From NCBI GenBank assembly GCA_902795715.1, contig CADBME010000223.1, positions 1 through 7,236 of the forward strand: DNA of 7,236 bases, read 5' to 3'. The number at the start of each line of letters is the position of its first letter. The stretch's first letter is position 1. The position numbers and the translations under genes were made by a program. Positions 1-6,070 of this stretch are shown one piece after another. The notes beneath the pieces were generated by a model that did not search any database, had not been told where the DNA came from, and saw only the letters and a program-made list of their open reading frames with translations. The DNA comes from an uncultured Lachnospiraceae bacterium (GTDB lineage: Bacteria; Bacillota_A; Clostridia; Lachnospirales; Lachnospiraceae).

Positions 1-1176
1 TATCTTCCCTACTGAGCAGCCCACAAACAATGCCCCTCCTACCGGCGGAGTGCATAGCCCAATGCAGAGATTATACATCATCATTACTCCAAAATGTGTT
101 GTTGTCATACCAAAAGATTTCATGACAGGAAGAAGGATCGGTGTACATAGCAAAATAAGCGGAACCATATCCATGAAGCAACCTAGGATCAGTAGCATTA
201 TATTTATAATGATTAGGATAATGATTTTGTTACTTGAGATTTCCAGTAAAGCTTTTGTAATTAGGGCAGGAACTTTTAAATAACTCATCATGAATCCAAA
301 AGCTCCTGCAGAACCTGTTAAGGCAAAAACCATTGCGAGATTCTCAGCACACGTTATGAGTATATCCGGAAAATCTTTCAAGTACAGTTCTTTATAGAAG
401 AATTTTGATACGAGAAATGCCCAAATACATGCAATAGCTGCAGATTCTGTCGCAGTAAACACACCGGAAAGTACTCCACCGAGAATAATTACGACAGTCA
501 TGAGAGCGGGAATTGCTCTTCCTGTTACCTTCATTCTTTCCCCTATAGCAACCTTTTCTCCATACGGGTATCCTCGCTTTATAGAGATGAAGTAACATGA
601 AATCATGAACAAGATTCCAAGCAAAACCCCAGGAACCGCACCCCCCAAAAAAAGTGAGCCTATAGAGCATCCCCCGGCAGCCAAAGAGAAAATAACCATG
701 TTGTGGCTTGGAGGAATCAGAATGCCCTGACAAGAGGAAGCAACAGTTATCGCTGTTGAAAACTCTCTATCATATCCTCCTTCTACCATCATCGGGATTT
801 CTATTGAACCTAATGACGATACATCCGCAACTGCAGATCCGGACATTGACCCAAAGAGCATAGATGCTAATACATTTACATGGCAAAGACCGCCCCGTAT
901 ATGTCCTACCCATACTTTTGCAGTCTCCAATAAACGCTTGGAGATGCCGCCACGCCCCATAATTTCACCCGCCAGCATGAAAAAAGGAATGGCCATTAAT
1001 GAAAACGAGTTCATTCCATTTGCATATTGGGAAACAAGACTCATTAATGGAACTTTGCAGTAAGCCATGCAAAGAGCAGTTGAAGCACACAAAGCAAAAG
1101 TGATCGGGCAATGAAGAATAATCATTACAAAGAATACACCAAGCAATATGGCAGTCGCAACGCCTGTATTAACCAT
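1..1176 (-). CDS. dctM: TRAP transporter large permease subunit DctM (3' end outside window)
   Basis: This is the large membrane subunit of a tripartite ATP-independent periplasmic (TRAP) transporter, the channel that couples substrate uptake to an ion gradient, usually sodium. The reading frame is open for 392 codons from ATG at 1176 to the window edge; the family is usually about 425-430 residues, so roughly 35 C-terminal residues are missing. Visible DctM signatures are the FSLMAIPFFMLAGEIM segment (58-73), GHIRGGL (91-97), SGSAVAD (112-118), IPPSHNM (154-160), FTATESAA (240-247), GCFMDMVP (332-339) and LCTPPVGG (374-381), with many hydrophobic helices between. The ATG overlaps the dctQ stop by 8 bp (ATGGTTAA) and AAGGAG lies just upstream, which indicates translational coupling. 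A C6/A7 run at 641-653 was checked and the frame is intact through it. Family assignment is firm; the substrate is unknown. Confidence 0.95.
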   Translation of the reverse strand, partial: MVNTGVATAILLGVFFVMIILHCPITFALCASTALCMAYCKVPLMSLVSQYANGMNSFSLMAIPFFMLAGEIMGRGGISKRLLETAKVWVGHIRGGLCHVNVLASMLFGSMSGSAVADVSSLGSIEIPMMVEGGYDREFSTAITVASSCQGILIPPSHNMVIFSLAAGGCSIGSLFLGGAVPGVLLGILFMISCYFISIKRGYPYGEKVAIGERMKVTGRAIPALMTVVIILGGVLSGVFTATESAAIACIWAFLVSKFFYKELYLKDFPDILITCAENLAMVFALTGSAGAFGFMMSYLKVPALITKALLEISSNKIIILIIINIMLLILGCFMDMVPLILLCTPILLPVMKSFGMTTTHFGVMMMYNLCIGLCTPPVGGALFVGCSVGKI

Positions 1177-1693
1177 CAGTCTTCTCCTTTTTCTCAAAAC
1201 TCAACGGTCCCGGAAGCAAATCATCCCTTTTAAGAATCTTAATAACAGAAAAATAGATGATAAAAAAGCCGGATATCGGGATGATAATATACATTACACT
1301 TTTGGGCCATTTTGTTGCTGGTAGGACTGAAGACATCGTAGACATAGTTTGCTTTGTCCCGTACACCATGAAAATAATACCAATGCAAATCGTAATAACC
1401 CAGTTCACATAGAATAGAATATTTTGAAGCCAAGAAGGCATCCTATCATGGATAGCTTCTATGCCGATATGGAGGTCTCGCTCCACGCCAACAGCTGTGG
1501 TAATAAATCCCATCCAGACCATAAGCAAAATAGCGACTTCCTGGCTCCAACGAATAGACATGTGTAATACTTGCCTTGCAAATATTTGAGCAGACACGAT
1601 AAGCACAATTGCCAGCAGAACGAGAGCTGAAAACACCAGAAATATTCTGTATATAAAATTTATTAAAGTTATAAGCATATTTTTTTGTTTCAT
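1169..1693 (-). CDS. dctQ: TRAP transporter small permease subunit DctQ
   Basis: This is the small membrane subunit of the TRAP transporter, which pairs with DctM in the cytoplasmic membrane. From ATG at 1693 the protein has 174 residues, normal for the family, with four hydrophobic segments at about 17-36, 51-71, 91-111 and 132-150. The typical DctQ motif follows the first helix: IRWSQEVAILLMVWMGF (47-63), then GVERDLHIGIE (69-79). I chose ATG 1693 because AAGGA sits 8 nt upstream and the protein then begins with the short basic stretch usual before helix 1. A TTG at 1750 would add 19 residues and overlap the dctP stop by 8 bp (TTGATTAA), mirroring the dctQ-dctM junction, so it remains a real alternative. 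The gene is the middle one of a dctPQM operon. The C-terminal tail is charged and cytoplasmic-looking. Confidence 0.92.
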   Translation of the reverse strand: MKQKNMLITLINFIYRIFLVFSALVLLAIVLIVSAQIFARQVLHMSIRWSQEVAILLMVWMGFITTAVGVERDLHIGIEAIHDRMPSWLQNILFYVNWVITICIGIIFMVYGTKQTMSTMSSVLPATKWPKSVMYIIIPISGFFIIYFSVIKILKRDDLLPGPLSFEKKEKTDG

Positions 1694-1742
1694 ATCAAAA
1701 ATCCTTCTGCTAATATTATCTGGCGTTTCAACTTTTATAATC

Positions 1743-2729
1743 TTAATCAATTGCCCTCAGTGCATTCACATCATCCATATAATCACTGCACAATTCTTCC
1801 GGGAGTTTTTCTGTTGCATCTATAAACTCCTGCTGCAATTCTGGAGTCAGTTCTGTGATAATTACACCGGCAGCTGCAGCTTTTTCAAGAGCTTCCTGTT
1901 CATATTCTTCATAGATTGAACGCTCGAATTCAACTGCTTCTTTTGCAGCCTGACGGAATATTTCCTGATCCTCCTGGCTCAACTCATCCCAGATCTGTCT
2001 GCTCATTACAAGCAGATCCGGTTCATATACATGACAATCAAGAAGAAGATTCGGGGCTACTTCCATATGTGCTTCCGACACATAAGAGCAGACACTATTC
2101 TCGGCGGCATCAACAACACCGGTCTGCAGAGCTGAGTAAACTTCAGAATATGCTATTGCTGTGGGCACTGTACCAAGTGCTTCTGCCATACCCATCATAA
2201 GTGCAGATGACTGGGTACGTACATCCATTCCTTTCAGGTCTGCAAGGCATGTGATTGGTTTGGATGAGTAGAAAGAGCGAGAACCATTCGTGAAGTAGCA
2301 AAGTCCTATCAGGCCCTGAGAATCTTCAAGTTTAAGTATATCCTGAGCAACTTCGCTATCCATGCATTTGTAATAGTTTTCTGTTGATGTATAGAGATAA
2401 GGGAGAATAAGAACACCCAGCCTCGGGCTAAATGAAGTCAAGTCTCCTGTTCCGCATCTTATCATGTCGATTGCGCCGTATTGTAGCTGCTCAACTACGG
2501 CTGTAGTATCCCCAAGCGTACCGGAATCATATACCTCAATATGGATTCTGCCATTTGTTCTTTCTTTTACCAGGTCAGCAAAATACTGGCATCCTCTGGT
2601 AGTTGGATAGTCGATAGATTGATCTTCAGATAATCTAAGATAAAGATCCGGCTTTGTTTCTGCGAATGCGGTTGTCCCAAATGCTAATACAAATGCAAAC
2701 ACAACGATTAAAGCAAACAGTTTTTTCAT
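1743..2729 (-). CDS. dctP: TRAP transporter solute-binding protein DctP
   Basis: This is the extracytoplasmic binding protein that delivers substrate to DctQM. From ATG 2729 it has 328 residues, typical for the DctP family. Residues 1-23 form a signal peptide (MKK, hydrophobic core, AFA before E24) with an AxA-type signal peptidase I site and no lipobox cysteine. Family landmarks are YPTTRGCQYFADLVKERTNGRI (41-62), NGSRSFYSSKPI (148-159), DLKGMDVRTQSS (164-175) and the Y-SALQ-G-VDAAEN segment (198-211). By comparison with SiaP-type proteins, R171 should bind the substrate carboxylate, with R151 and N211 also lining the site; this supports an organic-acid ligand but not a particular one. GGAGGT about 8 nt upstream fixes the ATG. 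A TTG at 2744 in the same frame is rejected because it overlaps this Shine-Dalgarno sequence. It is the first gene of the minus-strand operon. Confidence 0.95.
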   Translation of the reverse strand: MKKLFALIVVFAFVLAFGTTAFAETKPDLYLRLSEDQSIDYPTTRGCQYFADLVKERTNGRIHIEVYDSGTLGDTTAVVEQLQYGAIDMIRCGTGDLTSFSPRLGVLILPYLYTSTENYYKCMDSEVAQDILKLEDSQGLIGLCYFTNGSRSFYSSKPITCLADLKGMDVRTQSSALMMGMAEALGTVPTAIAYSEVYSALQTGVVDAAENSVCSYVSEAHMEVAPNLLLDCHVYEPDLLVMSRQIWDELSQEDQEIFRQAAKEAVEFERSIYEEYEQEALEKAAAAGVIITELTPELQQEFIDATEKLPEELCSDYMDDVNALRAID

Positions 2730-2776
2730 GATCTTAACCTCCAATCAATTTAAGTTATTTAGTTTGCTTCGCTAAA

Positions 2777-2782
2777 AGTATA
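2777..2782 (-). promoter_or_regulatory. Candidate -10 box for dctPQM
   Basis: TATACT on the minus strand (2782 down to 2777) would put the transcript start near 2770, about 40 nt before the dctP ATG. No good -35 hexamer lies 16-18 bp upstream, so either an activator is needed or the true promoter is elsewhere; TATAAA at 2842-2837 is a second candidate. Confidence 0.35.
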
Positions 2783-2846
2783 GTACATCATTACTCCTGA
2801 TAAATCATTAAAAGCTTTTTGCTATTCCTTGTACTATTTATACTAT

Positions 2847-2875
2847 GCAAAAATAGTGATAGCTATCGCAAAAAT
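2847..2875 (+). promoter_or_regulatory. Direct-repeat operator candidate (GCAAAAAT x2, 21-bp pitch)
   Basis: GCAAAAAT occurs at 2847-2854 and again at 2868-2875, a 21-bp offset that places both copies on the same face of the helix. Each is preceded by CTAT (2843-2846 and 2863-2866), the second with one extra base. The proximal copy ends just before the weak -35 position of the plus-strand promoter. This geometry matches AraC-type activator sites; binding by the regulator encoded at 6071-6886 is inferred. Confidence 0.45.
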
Positions 2876-2881
2876 CTTATA

Positions 2882-2910
2882 TATCCATATTTTTTGTTTC
2901 GCTTTATAAT
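2882..2910 (+). promoter_or_regulatory. Probable promoter of the cupin-NagB-like-kinase-regulator operon
   Basis: A perfect -10 hexamer TATAAT is at 2905-2910. At 17-bp spacing the -35 position (2882-2887, TATCCA) is poor, as expected for an activator-dependent promoter. Transcription would begin near 2917, giving a leader of about 24 nt before the TTG start at 2941. Confidence 0.6.
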
Positions 2911-2926
2911 GCAAGTGTAAAAAAGG

Positions 2927-2933
2927 AAGGAGG
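2927..2933 (+). promoter_or_regulatory. Ribosome binding site that sets the TTG start of the cupin gene
   Basis: AAGGAGG is a full Shine-Dalgarno match and ends 7 nt before TTG 2941. No in-frame ATG occurs before codon 157 of the protein, well inside the conserved region, so the TTG start is well supported. Confidence 0.8.
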
Positions 2934-2940
2934 GAGCTTT

Positions 2941-3702
2941 TTGAGTACACATCCATACGTAGCCTTTGAGACAATTCCAGAATTTTTCAGAGAAGGAACT
3001 CTCCCCCTGCTTTCTGGGGAGATAAAAGGGACCTTTCCATACTATCATATTATTAAAGCTGGGAATTCAACGGAGTTTTCACCTGACGAGTCACTGCAGC
3101 GGTTGTTTTTTTTGATCGATGGTAGTATTGCAATTCATGATAATGGAAAGTTGTACCACCTTAGCGAAAGAGGTTCTTATATTCCTGATCCGGTGCATAG
3201 GGTAATATTAACTGCTGAAAAAGAATCTTATATTTTTGAGATCAGTTGGATTCTTACATCACACGACAAAGCAAAACTTGCTGAAAAAAGGCCCGATTAT
3301 CCTATAACCCAATTATATCGCGAATGCCCGCATTATACGGAATCATTCAAAAGCGAAAAGGCTGTCAGCAGGACTATTGTGCCCCACAACATTATCCCAA
3401 GGTTTTCTATGGGTTCAAATGAATCCGGCGAAAACGATAGAGTCGAAATGAATAATCATCCTGCTATAGATCAATACTTCTTCAGTTTTCCTGATAATAA
3501 TGTAGTTCTGCGCATAGAAGAAGAAATAATACCCTTCAAAGGAAACAGTATTTTACATGTTCCACTGGGTGCATATCATGGAGTCGAAATTGGAGCTAGT
3601 CAAAAAATGCACTACATGTGGATAGATTTTATAGTTGATGAAGAAGCTGGGCTTGAATATTTAAATACTGTCCATGTGAAATTAGATAATAACGGAGGAT
3701 AA
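2941..3702 (+). CDS. Two-domain cupin protein, possible sugar isomerase-like enzyme
   Basis: The 253-residue cytoplasmic protein starts at TTG behind a perfect ribosome binding site. It reads as two beta-rich cupin halves, about 32-104 and 145-232. The second half is better conserved: DRVEMNNHPAIDQYFF (166-181), the turn IEEEIIPFKGNSILHVPLG (192-210), YHGVEI (212-217) and MHYMWIDF (223-230). Candidate metal ligands are E169, H173 and H213. Where many cupins have HxH this protein has N171-N-H173, and Q178 stands near the usual glutamate, so metal binding may be altered. Size and bicupin form recall KduI and IolB, isomerases of uronate-like sugars, but I see no specific match to either. The stop is 1 nt from the NagB-like start, and that gene's GGAGG lies in the last cupin codons, so the two are probably co-translated. 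A ligand-sensing rather than catalytic role is possible. Confidence 0.8.
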   Translation: MSTHPYVAFETIPEFFREGTLPLLSGEIKGTFPYYHIIKAGNSTEFSPDESLQRLFFLIDGSIAIHDNGKLYHLSERGSYIPDPVHRVILTAEKESYIFEISWILTSHDKAKLAEKRPDYPITQLYRECPHYTESFKSEKAVSRTIVPHNIIPRFSMGSNESGENDRVEMNNHPAIDQYFFSFPDNNVVLRIEEEIIPFKGNSILHVPLGAYHGVEIGASQKMHYMWIDFIVDEEAGLEYLNTVHVKLDNNGG

Positions 3703-3703
3703 C

Positions 3704-4456
3704 ATGAAAATCATCGTATCAGAAAATTCTGCAGAATTAGGCAAAAGGGCATCTTCATTTGCTGCAGCAAAAATTAATGAAGCAATCAAACAAAAAGGTT
3801 ATGCACGAATCGTTCTCTCTACCGGTGCATCACAATTTGATACTTTAAACGAATTGATTAAAGAAGATGTGGACTGGAATAAGGTTGAGATGTTCCACCT
3901 CGATGAGTATGTGGATCTTCCTATCTCCCATCCCGCAAGTTTTAGGAAATATCTTCAGGAAAGATTTGTTTCAAAAGTAAATCTCAAAGCAGCCTATTTC
4001 GTAAATGGCGAGGGAAATATTGAAAAAAATATTCTTGATTTGACGAACGAAATAAACAAAGCTCCTATTGATGTGGGGTTAATCGGAATAGGTGAAAATG
4101 CCCATATTGCGTTTAACGATCCACCCGCTGATTTTAATACTCAATGCCCATATATTGTCGTGAATCTAAATATAGCATGCAAAAAACAACAGGTTGGTGA
4201 GGGTTGGTTCGCTACCGTAGATGATGTGCCTAAACAGGCTATATCTATGTCAGTGAATAAGATTATGTCATGTAAATGCATTATTAGTTGTGTACCTGAT
4301 GAGAGAAAAGCTGATGCGATTTATTCTATGATTACGAGTGAAGTCACTCCGGATGTACCTGCTTCTATATTGAAAGAACATGAAGACGTCTATGTTTTCA
4401 TTGACAAAGGATCTGCATCTAAAACACCGGATGAGATTCTTGCAAATTTTGCCTGA
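3704..4456 (+). CDS. NagB-like sugar-phosphate isomerase/deaminase (glucosamine-6-phosphate isomerase / 6-phosphogluconolactonase superfamily)
   Basis: This 250-residue cytoplasmic protein belongs to the family of glucosamine-6-phosphate deaminase (NagB) and 6-phosphogluconolactonase. Visible motifs are the phosphate loop STGAS (39-43), FHLDEYVDLPISHPASF (64-80), GIGENAHIAFNDPPADF (128-144), the region DERKADA (199-205) and TPDVPASILKEH (215-226). Mapped by eye on E. coli NagB, D67, H134 and K202 correspond to D72, H143 and K208. D141 becomes N132 and the ring-opening glutamate E148 becomes D139. The GIGEN-HIAFNDPPADF pattern resembles a NagB paralogue group more than classical NagB, and the C-terminus is short for NagB (usually about 240-266 residues). 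It is the partner gene of the upstream cupin. Aldose-ketose isomerisation or deamination of a sugar phosphate is likely; the exact substrate is unknown, so I give no gene symbol. Confidence 0.88.
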   Translation: MKIIVSENSAELGKRASSFAAAKINEAIKQKGYARIVLSTGASQFDTLNELIKEDVDWNKVEMFHLDEYVDLPISHPASFRKYLQERFVSKVNLKAAYFVNGEGNIEKNILDLTNEINKAPIDVGLIGIGENAHIAFNDPPADFNTQCPYIVVNLNIACKKQQVGEGWFATVDDVPKQAISMSVNKIMSCKCIISCVPDERKADAIYSMITSEVTPDVPASILKEHEDVYVFIDKGSASKTPDEILANFA

Positions 4457-4473
4457 TTCTGATATTCTTTTTT

Positions 4474-4519
4474 ACGCCGGCAGATATGATGTTTCCTTAA
4501 CGGAACTGTCTGCCGGTGT
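4474..4519 (+). terminator. Intra-operon hairpin, possible weak terminator or processing stem
   Basis: ACGCCGGCAGATA (4474-4486) pairs with TGTCTGCCGGTGT (4507-4519) through 13 positions including two G-U pairs. A short inner pairing, TTCC with GGAA, narrows the 20-nt loop. The stem begins 17 bp after the NagB-like stop. The downstream tract (TTCTGGTACTTCTG) is only mildly U-rich, so partial termination or transcript stabilisation is more likely than full termination. It would let the two enzymes be expressed above the regulators. Confidence 0.5.
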
Positions 4520-4570
4520 TTCTGGTACTTCTGTATTACTTGTACACCGTTTTCTGCGAGGTAAATATTT

Positions 4571-6064
4571 ATGTTGTTTAAAGGGAAAAATATGCAGAGC
4601 TATATCAGAGGTATCATAGCTATTCTAATTGTCCTGATCATTACCGGTCTTTCTGTCTCCTATATTGGGAATATATCCACTTCTCGTCTTGCATACAAAG
4701 TGACAGATGAATTTTATGTAATTGAAAGCATTATAAACGATTTTGAACAGAGCGAGAAGACGTTGGCCTTTATCAGAAATACAAAGTACAGTGTAGATAC
4801 GCATGACCGGAACTCATCAGTTCTCAATTCAATAACTCACATTAAAGAATCAATTTCCCAATTACAGGAAGTAATGACCGGTGACAACCTCAATCTATAT
4901 TTTGATCTTCGCGGTTTATCTCATATGATCCGCTATTATGAGAAATATGTTACGGAATTCTTTAACTACGTCAACAGCAGCAGATATATTGATGCTACAA
5001 ACATTCATGCTCAGTATAGTAATTTAGTATCCTATATTTATAGTTATTGTTCTGACCTTTTGATTGAATCTATCCGCACCAACCAGATTGAGCATAATCA
5101 ATCCCATAGGACTTTCGCACTAATCTGGACCGTCCTTATGATCTTTGATTTTCTTGTTATTATTTTCGTAATCTATACACTTTATAAACTTTTGCACAGC
5201 ATAGTAAATCCTGTAAATCGTCTGATTTCTGCGTCTTATGAGATGCAAAATGAGCATTTTGATATTGACGATATAGATGACCAGACAGATATTATAGATC
5301 TGAAAAAGCTAATTCAATCTTTTAACAGTATGAAGAATTCTACACTTCAACTTGTTGAGAAACTTAAGGAGCATAACCACACATTGGAATTGCTACGAAA
5401 GCAGGAATCGGTAATTCAGGAGAGTAAGCGAATGGCCGATCTGGCTAAAATCTCAAGTCTGCGAAGCCAGATGAACCCTCATTTTCTTTTCAACACATTA
5501 AATACTATCAGACGTGTCGCTCAGATTGAAAATGCTACTGAGACAGCGGATTTAATACTTTCTCTTTCAGATATTTTTCGTCACAGCCTTCGTAATGATT
5601 TTACTGAGGTACCATTAGAGGAGGAAATATCAGTAACTCAGCAGTATTACAAGATTCAGAAAAAGCGATTTGGTGAAAGAGTAAATCTGAAATGGGAGAT
5701 TGGACCCGAATGTGATATCCATCTGCTCCTCATTCCGCCTTTCATAGTTGAACCGATCGTTGAGAATGCCTTTAAACATGGTCTGGAACCAAAAATAGGA
5801 CAGGGATTGGTTGTTGTACAGATAAATATATACGATGATACACTTGCTATAATCATCAAAGATAATGGCTGTGGAATACAACAAGATGTGCTAAAGAGCA
5901 TAGAGAATGGTGACCTTCCTGAAGAAAATGGCAGTGGGATTGGTTTATATAATATTATGAATCGGTTACAGTTGCTTGGAGAAGAATATGCCATTTCTTT
6001 TAAGTCTGAGGTAGGCAAAGGAACTGAAGTTATAGTTCAGATGCCTGTAAAGTATAAGGAGTAG
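4571..6064 (+). CDS. YesM/LytS-type sensor histidine kinase
   Basis: This 497-residue membrane kinase has a short cytoplasmic N-terminus, TM1 (about 13-33), an extracytoplasmic sensor region (about 34-180), TM2 (about 183-207), a HAMP linker (about 208-258), a coiled coil (about 258-295), a His_kinase domain and an HATPase domain. The phospho-acceptor is H304 in QMNPHFLFNTL. ATP-binding motifs are VENAFKHG (397-404, N-box N399), DNGCGI (431-436) and GSGIGLYNIMNRL (454-466). The sensor region is about 147 residues, looks all-helical, and is much shorter than the Cache sensors of many YesM kinases. The ATG at 4571 has GAGGT 8 nt upstream; ATG 4592, behind AAAGGGA, is an alternative that removes 7 residues. 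The stop is 6 nt before the response regulator start. Its partner is almost certainly that regulator; the signal is probably the transported solute or solute-loaded DctP (inference). Confidence 0.94.
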   Translation: MLFKGKNMQSYIRGIIAILIVLIITGLSVSYIGNISTSRLAYKVTDEFYVIESIINDFEQSEKTLAFIRNTKYSVDTHDRNSSVLNSITHIKESISQLQEVMTGDNLNLYFDLRGLSHMIRYYEKYVTEFFNYVNSSRYIDATNIHAQYSNLVSYIYSYCSDLLIESIRTNQIEHNQSHRTFALIWTVLMIFDFLVIIFVIYTLYKLLHSIVNPVNRLISASYEMQNEHFDIDDIDDQTDIIDLKKLIQSFNSMKNSTLQLVEKLKEHNHTLELLRKQESVIQESKRMADLAKISSLRSQMNPHFLFNTLNTIRRVAQIENATETADLILSLSDIFRHSLRNDFTEVPLEEEISVTQQYYKIQKKRFGERVNLKWEIGPECDIHLLLIPPFIVEPIVENAFKHGLEPKIGQGLVVVQINIYDDTLAIIIKDNGCGIQQDVLKSIENGDLPEENGSGIGLYNIMNRLQLLGEEYAISFKSEVGKGTEVIVQMPVKYKE

Positions 6065-6070
6065 TTTCTT

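Larger units (their letters stand above)
2730..2940. promoter_or_regulatory. Divergent control region between dctP and the cupin gene
   Basis: This 211-bp AT-rich spacer lies between the start codons of the two divergent operons and must hold both promoters. It contains a clear plus-strand TATAAT (2905-2910), a candidate minus-strand TATACT (2782-2777), a GCAAAAAT direct repeat (2847-2875), a perfect 10-bp palindrome GATAGCTATC (2858-2867) between the repeats, and an inverted GCAAAAA (2822-2816). Shared control of transporter and enzymes by the linked regulator is inferred from this arrangement. Confidence 0.8.

Noticed and set aside
50..283. Plus-strand open frame of 77 codons
   Set aside because: It is antisense to the conserved C-terminal part of dctM, has no ribosome binding site and no recognisable protein character.
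641..653. Possible frameshift in dctM at the C6/A7 homopolymer run
   Set aside because: Translation across it gives continuous family-like sequence (GSLFLGGAVPG) with no stop, so the gene is intact here.
392..733. Minus-strand open frame of 113 codons within dctM
   Set aside because: It is the +1 shadow frame of dctM; the dctM frame itself reads through this interval with all family motifs in order.
1916..2200. Plus-strand open frame of 94 codons
   Set aside because: It is antisense to dctP and its proline/histidine/serine-rich translation looks like a shadow frame.
2857..2870. Catabolite-repression (cre)-like element TGATAGCTATCGCA
   Set aside because: It matches only about 8 of the 11 defined consensus positions and lacks the central CG, so it is better read as part of the repeat and palindrome region.
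2863..3048. Minus-strand open frame of 61 codons
   Set aside because: It covers the plus-strand promoter and the start of the cupin gene in antisense, with no supporting signals.
4380..4619. Plus-strand open frame of 79 codons bridging the NagB-like gene and the kinase
   Set aside because: It overlaps both well-supported genes out of frame and runs through the hairpin; no family resemblance.
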